64,000 nucleotides of DNA, from the NCBI GenBank assembly GCA_943331105.2, contig CALQKH020000002.1, forward strand, positions 248,001 through 312,000. Direction: 5' to 3'. Below the pieces are notes generated by a model that saw only the letters and a list, made by a program, of their open reading frames with translations, was not told the DNA's origin and ran no database searches. Positions 54,082 to 63,493 of the stretch are shown here, one piece after another; position 1 is the stretch's first letter, and the number at the start of each line of letters is the position of its first letter. Position numbers and translations under genes: made by a program. The stretch is from Akkermansia muciniphila. Its GTDB lineage: Bacteria > Pseudomonadota > Gammaproteobacteria > Burkholderiales > Burkholderiaceae_C.

Positions 54082-54399
54082 GATGATTCCTTGTTTATAA
54101 AAATTTGAAGCCCATCAGACTACCAGAACGTACCATGAAGCTTGTCTTATTTTTGACAAGAATGGATGGGTTGATGAGCTGACAACAAGCTATCGCTGCG
54201 ATAGGCCAATTCACAGAGGACTCTGGTTATTTACAGGTCTTGAGTTTTCGCCAAAAGAGTGGCTTGGTGCACAACCAACAGTCTCGATTTTGCGCTCTGC
54301 TGTCGCTCAGAAATGCTTGATTTGCCGCTCAGAAAATTCTTATGATTGCCAAACAAGCTGATTCAATGAAACTTTTTTGACCGAATGAAAGGCACCGTG
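54082..54399. other. Divergent intergenic region with an inverted repeat
   Basis: A 318-base gap between the GlcG and SDR genes. It holds an inverted repeat at 54141-54160 (CTTGTC, 8 bases, GACAAG), a candidate operator. No gene was seen. Confidence 0.5.
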
Positions 54400-55176
54400 A
54401 TGAATCAAACGCCAAGTCCTCAGCAGCGCATTGCCATGGTGACCGGTGGCGCCATGGGTATCGGTGCAGAAGTTTGTGCGCACCTCTCGGCAGCAGGCCA
54501 CTTTGTTTTGGTGGCCGACCAAAACATACAAGAGGCCACAGCAACTGCACATCGCCTGTCAGGGCTTGGCGGCAAAGCCATGGCGGTGAGTCTCGATGTG
54601 GGATCTTCAGAATCCATTGCCCAAACTTTTTCGGTGATTGGAAATGACTTTGGCCGCTGCGACATGCTGGTTAACTGTGCCGGCATCGCCAAAGTTTTTC
54701 CTTTTTTAGACTTCCCGCTTGATCATTTTGTCGCCACGATGAATGTCAATGTCACGGGGACACTGCTTTGCTCACAAGCCGCAGCGCGGCTTATGCTGCC
54801 CAATCAATGGGGCCGCATTGTCAACATCGCTTCTGTGGCAGGCATCAGAGCGGTTGGCTCCGGGCGAACAGCCTACGGAACATCCAAAGCCGCTGTCATC
54901 GCTTTGACGCGACAAATGGCCGTTGAATTGGCTGACCACGGCATCACAGCCAATGCAGTCGCGCCAGGTCCAGTGGATACACCCATGACCCGCACTTTGC
55001 ACAACGATAGATTCCGCGAGGAATACACCAAAGCCATCCCCATGAACCGTTACGGATCCACCACAGAAATAGCCGCCGCGGTCATGTATCTGGTGTCTGA
55101 AGCCGCTGCTTACACATCGGGTATTGTCTTACCGGTTGACGGTGGTTTTCTGGCTTCTGGCGCACGCAGCCTTTGA
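54400..55176 (+). CDS. Short-chain dehydrogenase/reductase (SDR)
   Basis: A 258-residue classical SDR. The cofactor motif TGGAMGIGAEV is near 15. VNCAGIAKVF near 92, the catalytic Ser in IVNIASVAG near 143, and YGTSKAAV near 160 with the Tyr-x3-Lys pair are intact. It oxidises an alcohol or reduces a ketone; the substrate is unknown. It is followed after 27 bases by an epoxide-hydrolase-like gene, so the two may act in sequence. Confidence 0.88.
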   Translation: MNQTPSPQQRIAMVTGGAMGIGAEVCAHLSAAGHFVLVADQNIQEATATAHRLSGLGGKAMAVSLDVGSSESIAQTFSVIGNDFGRCDMLVNCAGIAKVFPFLDFPLDHFVATMNVNVTGTLLCSQAAARLMLPNQWGRIVNIASVAGIRAVGSGRTAYGTSKAAVIALTRQMAVELADHGITANAVAPGPVDTPMTRTLHNDRFREEYTKAIPMNRYGSTTEIAAAVMYLVSEAAAYTSGIVLPVDGGFLASGARSL

Positions 55177-55203
55177 TTTTGACAAACCGAATCGAAAGAA
55201 AAC

Positions 55204-56112
55204 ATGGTTCCTGCACTTCAATTTGTGGACACATCCTTGTTGCGCATAGGCTATGAGGAGTGGAATCCAGATGCGTCTCGGACAGTGATCTTGCTCCACG
55301 GATGGCCTGACAGTCCCCGCACTTGGGCTGCCATTGCACCAGGCTTAGCCGAAGCTGGTTGGCGCGTGCTGGTTCCAGCACTCCGCGGTTTTTTGCCCAC
55401 TCGGTTTTTAAATGACGAAACGCCACGCACGGGTCAACTTGCATCACTGGGTTGTGACTTGCTTGAGTTCATTGACGCGCTTGGCCTCAAAACACCTGCA
55501 CTGGTAGGTCACGATTGGGGCGCACGGGCAGTGGCCATTGCCTGCGGTCTGAGGCCTGGTGTTGCCAGTCATTTGGTCATGTTGTCAGTAGCCTACGGTA
55601 CCAACGATCCTGCGCAGACATTGAGCATGTTACAGGTCCGCAATTATTGGTACCACTGGTTCATGGCAACACCTCGGGGCCAGCAAACCGTCCGAGAAGA
55701 CGGACGCCATTTTGCCCAAACCATGTGGGACACGTGGTCTCCAGCGGGTTGGTATTCACAAGAAGAGTTTGCGGCCACTGCGCAAGCTTTTGACAACGCC
55801 GATTGGGCAGACATCACGCTGCACTCTTACTGCCACCGATGGGGGCATGCGCCTGCAGATCCGCGTTATGCCAGCGAAGAAATGCTCCTGAACCCGGCAC
55901 CCGTCTTAGAAGTCCCCACTTTATTGCTGCATGGCGATGCAGATGGCGTGAATCATCCCAGCAGCAGTTTGGGTAAAGAAATATTTTTCCGCGGTCTTTA
56001 CCAACGCGTATTGATTGCCGACGCGGGTCACTTTCCGCAGCGTGAAAAACCAGCAGATGTGCTTGCGACCCTACTCGGTTTTATGAATCAAAAAAATCAA
56101 TCGAAGGCGTGA
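55204..56112 (+). CDS. Alpha/beta hydrolase, epoxide-hydrolase-like
   Basis: A 302-residue protein. LLHGWPDSPRTWA near 30 has the HGxP oxyanion motif. The nucleophile is Asp in GHDWGARAVA near 101, as in epoxide hydrolases and haloalkane dehalogenases. The catalytic His is in DAGHFPQREKP near 280. It could open an epoxide or remove a halogen. It follows the SDR gene. Confidence 0.83.
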   Translation: MVPALQFVDTSLLRIGYEEWNPDASRTVILLHGWPDSPRTWAAIAPGLAEAGWRVLVPALRGFLPTRFLNDETPRTGQLASLGCDLLEFIDALGLKTPALVGHDWGARAVAIACGLRPGVASHLVMLSVAYGTNDPAQTLSMLQVRNYWYHWFMATPRGQQTVREDGRHFAQTMWDTWSPAGWYSQEEFAATAQAFDNADWADITLHSYCHRWGHAPADPRYASEEMLLNPAPVLEVPTLLLHGDADGVNHPSSSLGKEIFFRGLYQRVLIADAGHFPQREKPADVLATLLGFMNQKNQSKA

Positions 56113-56188
56113 GCTTGTGTGACGCAATTTTGGTCATCAAGAATTGGCCCACAGCCATTCACACACAGCACGCGAACAGGCTGCTTGG

Positions 56189-56995
56189 TCAAATTAAGAC
56201 CGTCAGTTTTTGTTTGGCCCTCTCTAATTCGGGCAACAACTTTTCGATGATTTTTGCAATGTCCATTCGGCTTGTCGCAACCGACAAACTCATGGCGGCA
56301 ACGACTCGACCTTGTCTGTCGCTGATGGGGACTGCTATCGATCTCAATCCCAACTCTAATTCTTGATCACAAATTGCGTAGCCCTGCTGCTTGGCCAACT
56401 CAATCTGACCCAGCACATCGGCAATTTGAGTTTTGGTCTTGGCTGTCAGCATCGGACGGTTCATTCTGTTCAAAATGAACAAGGTCCAGTCCTTGGGCTG
56501 GCCCGCGAGCAAAACTCGCCCGGTTGCGCTCGCATAGGCTGGCAACCGTGCACCTGCGCTCAGCCCCACAGACAAACTTCTTCGGTGTGTTGCCCTCGCC
56601 ACAAAAACAACGTCTTGCATGTCTAAAACAGCCATGGAAGCAGATTCCCTGGTGGTTTCAGCTGCCATCTCTAATATAGGTTGCGCCAGACGCGTCAAAT
56701 CATCACTGAGAACGAAGGCCGAACCCAATCTCAAGGCGCGTGGGGCTAATTGAAATTGCCGTCCTGTTTGCAAGGCATAGCCCAAACGGCACAGTGTATG
56801 CAATGAGCGCCGAACCGAAGCCTTGGTGTTTCCTGTCATCTCGGAGATTTCAGTCAATGTCGCCGAAGCACGTAAACGACCAAAAGCTTCAATGATGGCC
56901 AAGCCTTTTTCCAGCGCAATCACATAGTCTCGGTCAACAACTGCTGCCGAATCGGTCTCATTTTGATCACGCCCATGTTTCACGATACACCCCAT
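56189..56995 (-). CDS. tphR: IclR-family regulator of the terephthalate operon (TphR-like)
   Basis: A 268-residue IclR regulator. The helix-turn-helix is at about 30-80 (ATLTEISEMTGNTKASVRRSLHTL). The effector domain follows, with SVGLSAGARLPAYASATGRVLLAG near 140-165. It is divergent from tphC and should respond to terephthalate; the name TphR rests on its position and on the family of the known regulator. A 15-base palindrome directly upstream is a likely binding site. Confidence 0.85.
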   Translation of the reverse strand: MGCIVKHGRDQNETDSAAVVDRDYVIALEKGLAIIEAFGRLRASATLTEISEMTGNTKASVRRSLHTLCRLGYALQTGRQFQLAPRALRLGSAFVLSDDLTRLAQPILEMAAETTRESASMAVLDMQDVVFVARATHRRSLSVGLSAGARLPAYASATGRVLLAGQPKDWTLFILNRMNRPMLTAKTKTQIADVLGQIELAKQQGYAICDQELELGLRSIAVPISDRQGRVVAAMSLSVATSRMDIAKIIEKLLPELERAKQKLTVLI

Positions 56996-56997
56996 CA

Positions 56998-57012
56998 GTT
57001 CGCTGTGCGAAC
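56998..57012. promoter_or_regulatory. IclR-type operator between tphR and tphC
   Basis: A perfect inverted repeat, GTTCG-CTGTG-CGAAC, lies 2 bases upstream of the tphR start and 100 bases before tphC. Its shape matches the GTTCG-N5-CGxAC sites known for IclR-type regulators of aromatic acid pathways such as PcaU/PcaR. Confidence 0.65.
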
Positions 57013-57112
57013 ATTATTTGTGATTTTCTTGATTTGACCCGTCACCAAGCCTAAACTTTCTCGGCGTGAAGTTTTTCATGTTGCCCCCTGAATCCATCCA
57101 TCAAAGGAAATC

Positions 57113-58108
57113 ATGACCCATTCAAAAATGGCCATCCAACGCCGAATCGTCATTTCATCCATGGTCTTGGGCATGTGCTCAATGATGTCGACCCCTACAT
57201 TTGCGCAAACCGACTCAACAGCGAAACCCTTGCGCATGGTGGTTCCATTTCCCGCTGGAGGTACAGCCGATGTGCTGCCCAGGATCTTGGCCGAAAAAAT
57301 GCGCGATGCCTATCCAGCAGGTATCTTGATTGAAAACCGAACAGGCGCCGGCGGGAATGTGGGGGGGGAATTCGTCGCGCGAGCAGAACCTGATGGCACG
57401 ACTTTGTTGGTATCGCCGCCAGGCCCTGTGGCGATCAACCACAACCTTTACAAGACCATGACGTTTGATCCCACGAAATGGGTACCCATCACGGTGATCG
57501 CAACGGTTCCAAACGTCTTGGCGGTATCGAACAAACTGCCCGTCAGTAACTTCAATGAATTTGTGGCTTACTTGAAAGCCAACCCTGAAAAAGTTTCATA
57601 TGCATCTCAGGGCAACGGGTCGACTTCGCATCTGACCGCCAACCTTTTCATGCAATTGACTGGTACCCGAATGCTTCACGTTCCTTACCGTGGCACAGCA
57701 CCCGCATTGAACGATTTGGTCAGTGGTCAGGTGGATGTTTTCTTTGACAACATTGCATCATCCGCGCAATTTCACACCGCAAAGCGCATCAAAGTTTTGG
57801 CTGTGGCAGACACGCGTCGCTCGCGAGCATTGCCAGATGTTTCAACTTTTTCAGAGCTGAATCTACCGGCCATGCAGGCGGTAACTTTTTTCAGCGTGGT
57901 TGCCCCGCCCGGCACCCCTGCGACCGTCGCCCGGCGAATTCACGGCCAACTCGCTGCTGCCATGGCATTGCCTGATGTGAAAGAAAAATTCGCAGCCCAG
58001 GGTGCAGAGCCAGGAGGTCAAACACCTGAGAACACTGCCACCTTCATTCAAAACGAATCGGCCAAGTGGAAGAAAGTGATCAGCACAGCCAATGTGACCT
58101 TGGATTGA
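57113..58108 (+). CDS. tphC: Terephthalate-binding Bug protein TphC-like, copy 7
   Basis: A 331-residue periplasmic protein. A signal peptide at about 1-31 ends in [46 protein letters not shown] and [12 protein letters not shown] are family blocks. The ATG at 57113 follows an AAAGGAAA site. It is first in the tph operon. In Comamonas, TphC feeds terephthalate to a TTT transporter, whose membrane genes are not in this window. Confidence 0.88.
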   Translation: MTHSKMAIQRRIVISSMVLGMCSMMSTPTFAQTDSTAKPLRMVVPFPAGGTADVLPRILAEKMRDAYPAGILIENRTGAGGNVGGEFVARAEPDGTTLLVSPPGPVAINHNLYKTMTFDPTKWVPITVIATVPNVLAVSNKLPVSNFNEFVAYLKANPEKVSYASQGNGSTSHLTANLFMQLTGTRMLHVPYRGTAPALNDLVSGQVDVFFDNIASSAQFHTAKRIKVLAVADTRRSRALPDVSTFSELNLPAMQAVTFFSVVAPPGTPATVARRIHGQLAAAMALPDVKEKFAAQGAEPGGQTPENTATFIQNESAKWKKVISTANVTLD

Positions 58109-58116
58109 TCGAACCC

Positions 58117-59349
58117 ATGCAAATCAAAGCGATCCAATGGGCAAAAGAACTGAGCAGGGTCCCTTATGCCGTTTATGCCGACACGAACGTCAGAGACATT
58201 GAAGAGGCTCAAATTTTCCAAGGTCCAACATGGAATTACCTTTGCCTAGAAGCTGAACTGACAGAGCCTGGCTGCTACAGAACCACGTTTGTGGGGGAAA
58301 CACCCGTGATCGTGGTTCGCGACAACGATGGTGAAATTTATGCATTCGAAAATCGTTGCGCCCATCGTGGCGCATTGATCGCTTTAGAAAAATCTGGAAA
58401 AGCCGACAGCTTTCAGTGTGTTTATCATGCCTGGACATACAACCGACAGGGCGACTTGACTGGGGTTGCATTTGAAAAAGGTGTGCGCGGTCAAGGAGGC
58501 ATGGGTGAAAGCTTCTGCAAATCAGACCATGGTCCAAGAAAACTCAGAGTCGCCACTTTTTGTGGGCTGATCTTTGCCAGCTTCGACGAAGATGTACCTC
58601 CCATTGAAGAATATTTGGGCGAAGAAATCTGCGACCGCATTGAACGCGTGCTGCATAAACCTGTCAAGGTGATTGGACGATTTACACAAGCCCTGCCAAA
58701 CGATTGGAAGCTGTATTGTGAAAACGTGAGGGACAGCTATCACGCCAGTCTTTTGCACATGTTCTTCACCACCTTTGAGATCAATCGCCTGTCTCAAAAG
58801 GGCGGCGTGATTGTTGACGAATCGGGTGGCAACCATGTGAGCTTTTCCATGATTGACCCTGCCGCCAAGGACACCTCTTACAAGGATCAAGGACTGCGTT
58901 CGGACCAAGATCGTTATCGGCTCAAAGACACCAGTTTATTGGCAGGATTCAACGAATGGCCGGATGGCATCAGTTTACAAATTCTGTCTGTTTTTCCTGG
59001 TTTTGTGCTTCAACAAATTCAGAACTGCTTGGCCGTTAGGCAGTTACTGCCCAAGGGCCATGAACGAAGTGAACTGAACTGGGTGTACCTCGGCTTTGAG
59101 GACGATACGCCAGATCAACTCAAAGCGCGGCTCAAACAAAGCAACCTGGTTGGCCCTGCTGGTTTCATATCCATGGAGGACGGTGCTGTGGGCGGTTTTG
59201 TCCAAAGAGGTATTACCGGTGCAAACGACAAGCAAGCGGTTGTTGAAATGGGCGGTCACGATGTCGCCAGTGGAGAAGGTCGAGCCACAGAAACTTCGGT
59301 CAGGGGATTTTGGAAAGCATATCGCCATCACATGGGTATCCAAGAATGA
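58117..59349 (+). CDS. tphA2: Terephthalate 1,2-dioxygenase, large oxygenase subunit
   Basis: A 410-residue ring-hydroxylating oxygenase. The Rieske cluster ligands are [10 protein letters not shown] near 88 and CVYHAWTY near 108. The mononuclear iron ligands are in [13 protein letters not shown] near 205-218. Long stretches such as [20 protein letters not shown] and [17 protein letters not shown] agree with my recollection of Comamonas TphA2. With tphA3 and tphA1 it adds two oxygens to terephthalate. The ATG at 58117 gives a length equal to known TphA2 (about 413). The stop overlaps tphA3 by 4 bases. Confidence 0.92.
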   Translation: MQIKAIQWAKELSRVPYAVYADTNVRDIEEAQIFQGPTWNYLCLEAELTEPGCYRTTFVGETPVIVVRDNDGEIYAFENRCAHRGALIALEKSGKADSFQCVYHAWTYNRQGDLTGVAFEKGVRGQGGMGESFCKSDHGPRKLRVATFCGLIFASFDEDVPPIEEYLGEEICDRIERVLHKPVKVIGRFTQALPNDWKLYCENVRDSYHASLLHMFFTTFEINRLSQKGGVIVDESGGNHVSFSMIDPAAKDTSYKDQGLRSDQDRYRLKDTSLLAGFNEWPDGISLQILSVFPGFVLQQIQNCLAVRQLLPKGHERSELNWVYLGFEDDTPDQLKARLKQSNLVGPAGFISMEDGAVGGFVQRGITGANDKQAVVEMGGHDVASGEGRATETSVRGFWKAYRHHMGIQE

Positions 59350-59810
59350 TCGACTTATTGAGTTTGATGGCTTTTCAGGCCGCTTATGCCTCCACCATTG
59401 ACAGTGATCAACTTGAACTGTGGCCTGATTTTTTCACGCACGACACTTTTTACCGAATAACGCATGTCGAAAACGAAATGGAGAACTTGCCTGCAGGCAT
59501 CGTGTGGGCTGACTCGCGCCACATGCTCGAGGACCGTGTTGCGGCGCTGCGTGAGGCCAATATCTATGAAAAACAACGCTACCGACACCTGATGGGCATA
59601 CCCCTGCTGAAGTCTGCAGACTCCAGCTTTGCAACCGCTGACACACCTTTCATGGTGGCAAGAATCATGGCCAGTGGTGAAACTGAACTTTTTGCGACCG
59701 GGGTTTACAGAGATCGCTTTGTCAAACAAGACGGTCGTCTGCTTTTGGCCGAGCGCGTGGTGGTGTGCGACAGCACTGTCACCGACACGCTGATGGCATT
59801 GCCACTGTGA
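59346..59810 (+). CDS. tphA3: Terephthalate 1,2-dioxygenase, small oxygenase subunit
   Basis: A 154-residue NTF2-fold beta subunit. [21 protein letters not shown] near 50-70, [16 protein letters not shown] near 71 and [16 protein letters not shown] at the C-terminus match TphA3 in sequence and in length (154). It stabilises the large subunit in an alpha3-beta3 oxygenase. It starts at ATG 59346 inside the tphA2 stop (ATGA). Confidence 0.92.
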   Translation: MIDLLSLMAFQAAYASTIDSDQLELWPDFFTHDTFYRITHVENEMENLPAGIVWADSRHMLEDRVAALREANIYEKQRYRHLMGIPLLKSADSSFATADTPFMVARIMASGETELFATGVYRDRFVKQDGRLLLAERVVVCDSTVTDTLMALPL

Positions 59811-59815
59811 GCCCA

Positions 59816-60796
59816 ATGAGCACCACCGCTTTATCGCGTATTGCTTTGACTGTGGGTGATCCTCATGGCATCGGACCAGAAATTGCACTCAAGGCTCTGG
59901 CCTCTCTCGATGTCCAGGAACTCGCACAAATCACCCTGTTCGCGCCCATCGATGTTCTGACGGCAACTGCCAATCAATCCGGTCTTCATCGTTTGCTCGC
60001 CCAATTGAATTGGATCGAAGCAGGCACACTTTCCGGACCAGTCACACCGGGAAGGATAGACCCCGCAGCCGGACGCAGCGCCATCGAAAGCGCGACTGCA
60101 GCCATCCAAGCTTGTCGTTCAGGCCTTTACGACTGTGTTGTTGCCGGTCCACACCACGAAACAGCCATTGCACAAGCGGGCATCGAGTTCAGTGGATACC
60201 CCAGCTTGGTGGCGTCTGTATGCGAAATGCCACAAGGAAGCGTTTTTTTGATGCTCGTCGGAGCTGGCCTCAAAATTGTGCATGTCACTTTGCATGAAAG
60301 CGTCGAAACTGCTTTGAGAAGGCTGGATACCGACCTCGTGGTCTCAGCGGCTCAAGCCGGGGTGAGTGCATGCATGCGGTTAGGTGATTCGAATCCAACA
60401 ATTGGCATCTTTGGCATCAACCCTCATGCTTCAGAAGGCAGCCTGTTTGGGCCCCATGATTTGGCATGCACAGTTCCTGCGGCAGAACTTCTTCGCAAGT
60501 CAGGTTTGAATGTCAGCCCTCCAGCTGGGGCCGATGTCCTTTTGTCAGAGCACGCCACCAAGCCTCACGGGCTTTATGTAGCCATGTTTCATGACCAAGG
60601 TCATATTCCTATTAAATTGCTGGCACCACATGCAGCCAGCGCTTTTTCAATTGGTGCCAATGTCTTATTGACCACCACTGGCCATGGCTGCGCCATGGAC
60701 ATTGCAGGATCTGGCCAGGCCCAACCCGACGCTCTGCTCCGTAGTCTCAAGACTGTCTTAAAAATGCCTCCTGCGAATTCAAAAAACAAGTCTTGA
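59816..60796 (+). CDS. tphB: cis-Dihydrodiol (DCD) dehydrogenase TphB
   Basis: A 326-residue dehydrogenase of the PdxA fold. VGDPHGIGPEIALKALASL near 14, the metal-binding VAGPHHETAIAQAG near 110 and HDQGHIPIKLLAPH near 262 match TphB. It oxidises 1,2-dihydroxy-3,5-cyclohexadiene-1,4-dicarboxylate to protocatechuate and carbon dioxide. By fold alone it would be called 4-hydroxythreonine-4-phosphate dehydrogenase, but its place between tphA3 and tphA1 and its sequence favour TphB. A GTG at 59807 overlapping the tphA3 stop is an alternative start. Confidence 0.9.
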   Translation: MSTTALSRIALTVGDPHGIGPEIALKALASLDVQELAQITLFAPIDVLTATANQSGLHRLLAQLNWIEAGTLSGPVTPGRIDPAAGRSAIESATAAIQACRSGLYDCVVAGPHHETAIAQAGIEFSGYPSLVASVCEMPQGSVFLMLVGAGLKIVHVTLHESVETALRRLDTDLVVSAAQAGVSACMRLGDSNPTIGIFGINPHASEGSLFGPHDLACTVPAAELLRKSGLNVSPPAGADVLLSEHATKPHGLYVAMFHDQGHIPIKLLAPHAASAFSIGANVLLTTTGHGCAMDIAGSGQAQPDALLRSLKTVLKMPPANSKNKS

Positions 60797-60798
60797 CC

Positions 60799-61806
60799 AT
60801 GAGCTACCAAGTCCACATCGCAGGTTCAGATGTCAGTTTTGGTTGCGATCCAGGTGTTTTTATATTGGATGCAGCGCTCAAGGCGGGCATACAAATTCCT
60901 TATGCATGCAGAAAAGGCGCATGCGGCAACTGTGCTGTTCGCATAGAGTCCGGACAAGTACAGAGGTTTGTGACCCACCCCGAAACCTCTGCTGCGGGCG
61001 ATGATCTTTTGTGCCAATGTAGGCCACAAAGTGACCTCATCATCCGACCTGCAGACTGGCGTCAAGGTCAACCTAACGAAACCAAGCGTCTTCAGGTCAA
61101 GGTGTATCGCAACACGGCTGTTGCGCCCGATGTCAGCATGCTGCACTTGAGACTGCCTGCAGGGCAAAGGGCGAAATTCAAAGCAGGACAATACTTGGAT
61201 GTTTTGTTGCCAGATGGCCATCGCCGCAGTTATTCAATGGCGAATCCGCCACATGAAAGTGATGTGCTTCAAATTCATGTACGTCATGTAGAGGGTGGCC
61301 GTTTCAGTCAAATGGCAAGCGGCCTAACTGCCGGAGACATGCTGGAAGTTGAATTTCCCTTTGGACAAGTCACGATTTCAAACGATCCCAATGATCCGCT
61401 TCTGTGCGTGTGCGGCGGCACCGGATTTGCACCCATCAAATCTTTGTTGGACGACATGGCCAAACAGAAATCTGCGAGGCCTGTCACTTTAATTTGGGGA
61501 TCCCGTGATTTAGCTGGTCTGTACTTGTTGCCACAAATCGATAAGTGGAAGAAGTCATTGCCCAACTTTCAATTTGTAGCAGCCATTGAAATGGCTGTTG
61601 AGCCGCAAGATTTCGAAGTCTTTCAAGGGCGCGTTGACCAAGCCATTACTTCCAAGGCCAGCAGCTTGGCACCCAAAGAAGTCTACTGTTGTGGCAGCTC
61701 AGCCATGGTGACTGCCGTGAAAAAAATATGCCTGGATACCCTGCAAGTTGAGGCTTCTCAATTTCATGCAGACGAATTTGTTATGAATCCGTTGCAATGC
61801 AAATGA
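60799..61806 (+). CDS. tphA1: Terephthalate dioxygenase reductase TphA1
   Basis: A 335-residue electron-transfer protein. The N-terminal plant-type [2Fe-2S] domain has CRKGACGNC near 37 and LLCQC near 72. An FAD domain follows (RSYSMANPPHESD near 140) and an NAD domain (CVCGGTGFAPIKSLL near 200). It passes electrons from NADH to TphA2A3. The length matches Comamonas TphA1 (336). The ATG at 60799 lies 2 bases after the tphB stop. It closes the operon. Confidence 0.92.
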   Translation: MSYQVHIAGSDVSFGCDPGVFILDAALKAGIQIPYACRKGACGNCAVRIESGQVQRFVTHPETSAAGDDLLCQCRPQSDLIIRPADWRQGQPNETKRLQVKVYRNTAVAPDVSMLHLRLPAGQRAKFKAGQYLDVLLPDGHRRSYSMANPPHESDVLQIHVRHVEGGRFSQMASGLTAGDMLEVEFPFGQVTISNDPNDPLLCVCGGTGFAPIKSLLDDMAKQKSARPVTLIWGSRDLAGLYLLPQIDKWKKSLPNFQFVAAIEMAVEPQDFEVFQGRVDQAITSKASSLAPKEVYCCGSSAMVTAVKKICLDTLQVEASQFHADEFVMNPLQCK

Positions 61807-61919
61807 GAAGTACCATTGAGTTCGTCAATGCCTCTTGGATGAGCTGATGAACACGTCGATTGCATCACTGACGTTGAAGAGCCTTCACCCTAAGGCAGAC
61901 CACTCAACAAGCCGGAGGC

Positions 61920-62969
61920 TTATGCATCCAAAGATTGCATTACCTTGGCAATGCATTCATTGGTTTTGGCTGCATCAATCCAACGCATGATGCAAACCAA
62001 CTCCAACACAGGGTCTACCCATGTGATGGATGAACCCGCACCAATGGCAAACCATGAACTGCGGGGCGCATCTTTGAACAGTACGCCGTCTTTGTTCAAC
62101 CAAATCAGGTAGCCATAGTAGGGTGCTACATCACAGGGCCGCTGCATCATTTGGAGCCATTGCTTTGACAAAATTTGTCGGCCATTGAATTGCCCTTGTT
62201 CCATGAGCATGAGACCAATGCGCGCTTGGTCCATGGCCGAGATGGAGATACCACCACCCCAATGACTTCCACCTGGTACCGACATCATGCGTTGACCATT
62301 GACTTGGGTTAAGCCTTGCTCATACCCCACCCATTGGAATGGATCTGAACATCCCAGAGGTTTTCTGAAAAATTCCTCAAACACTTCAGGCAACGGCCGC
62401 TTGAACAGATGCAGCAAGGCCAAAGACAATTGGTTGATGCGAACGTCGTTGTATTCAAACTTAGTGCCCGGTTCAACCAAGGGTCTCGCTTCGCCCTTGA
62501 TCCCTTCTGCTTGCCCGGTTTGGTAGGCCAGCCAACGGTACCGGTCAACTTGTTCCGGGATACCTAAGCAAGTCCCCTCCCATTCGCTGGTTTGCTGCAA
62601 TAAATGGTGCCAGGTGATGCGCGACAAACGATCACCTTCAAAGCCAATGCCGGGACATTGTTGAACGACCGGGGTATGAACATCTTCCAAAAGCCCTTGG
62701 TCAAATGCCAAACCCGCCAGTAGGGCCAAGTAAGTTTTGGCAACGCTGAAGGTCAGGTCTGCCTTGTGAGGTTCTCCCCATTCGACCAACATCTTGTTTT
62801 TATGAAATAAAACCCCAGAAACAGGACCACGCCCATGGATCGGACCGTACAGGCGGTTGTAGGGCGGGGGATCCAAATCGTGGATACCCCAAGGCGGCGA
62901 TGTGTCGCGCGACCACGAAGTTTCACAAGATTGGATGAATGCAATGGTCTCAGCCAGGGAATGGTTCAT
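61920..62969 (-). CDS. Beta-lactamase-fold serine hydrolase
   Basis: A 349-residue protein. SxxK is SVAK in LTFSVAKTYLALLAG near 77, and YxN is in KFEYNDVRINQLS near 172. GGGISISAMDQARIGLMLMEQG near 243-265 is typical of class C-like esterases. There is no signal peptide with this start; the frame can be extended to 63104. It converges on the tph operon. Whether it hydrolyses an ester linked to terephthalate metabolism is not known. Confidence 0.8.
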   Translation of the reverse strand: MNHSLAETIAFIQSCETSWSRDTSPPWGIHDLDPPPYNRLYGPIHGRGPVSGVLFHKNKMLVEWGEPHKADLTFSVAKTYLALLAGLAFDQGLLEDVHTPVVQQCPGIGFEGDRLSRITWHHLLQQTSEWEGTCLGIPEQVDRYRWLAYQTGQAEGIKGEARPLVEPGTKFEYNDVRINQLSLALLHLFKRPLPEVFEEFFRKPLGCSDPFQWVGYEQGLTQVNGQRMMSVPGGSHWGGGISISAMDQARIGLMLMEQGQFNGRQILSKQWLQMMQRPCDVAPYYGYLIWLNKDGVLFKDAPRSSWFAIGAGSSITWVDPVLELVCIMRWIDAAKTNECIAKVMQSLDA

Positions 62970-63172
62970 GTTGACAACCGAAAATTGTTGGCGATCTGAT
63001 GGTGAGCATGAAGGATGATGCACAGGAGCATCATCCTTGCTTGTTGTGAATAGAACGTTCGCGGGGGCGACTCCAGATGAGATGCGCTTATGGCTTACAG
63101 ACAAATAAACCCCACAAGTAACAGATTATTTACACATTAAATTGTCAGATTTTTGTTACATTGATCTAATAT

Positions 63173-63478
63173 GTGAACTTGAGACTAGGTAAACCACCAA
63201 TTCAGGTGGCCCTCATCAGGGAGATTGCCTTGAACATTTACATCTATCTGTTCCTCTTGTTTGGCTGTGTTTTCGGCCTCTCAACGTTCTCTTATATGCA
63301 CCTCTTCAGCGAGGGGCCACACAAAGTTGAGACGGCGCAAAATGGCTCCACTTTGGGCGGTCGCGTTTTGTGGGCCATGGTCTGCACTTTTTTGTGGCCA
63401 ATCATGATCCTCACTGGTCTCAACTCAGCCAGGATTCTGGCCAAGCGCAAACGGCAGACGGTGGCTGCGAACCACTGA
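63173..63478 (+). CDS. Small two-helix membrane protein
   Basis: About 101 residues with two hydrophobic helices (IYIYLFLLFGCVFGLSTFSYM near 22-43 and VLWAMVCTFLWPIMILTGL near 66-84) and a basic C-terminus (ARILAKRKRQ). The start is uncertain: GTG 63173 or a TTG just before the first helix. Function unknown. The region before it is richer in A/T. Confidence 0.6.
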   Translation: MNLRLGKPPIQVALIREIALNIYIYLFLLFGCVFGLSTFSYMHLFSEGPHKVETAQNGSTLGGRVLWAMVCTFLWPIMILTGLNSARILAKRKRQTVAANH

Positions 63479-63493
63479 TTTAACCTCGACGAC

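Noticed and set aside
59816-60796. Calling this gene pdxA (vitamin B6 synthesis)
   Set aside because: The fold is shared, but position between tphA3 and tphA1 and sequence details point to TphB.
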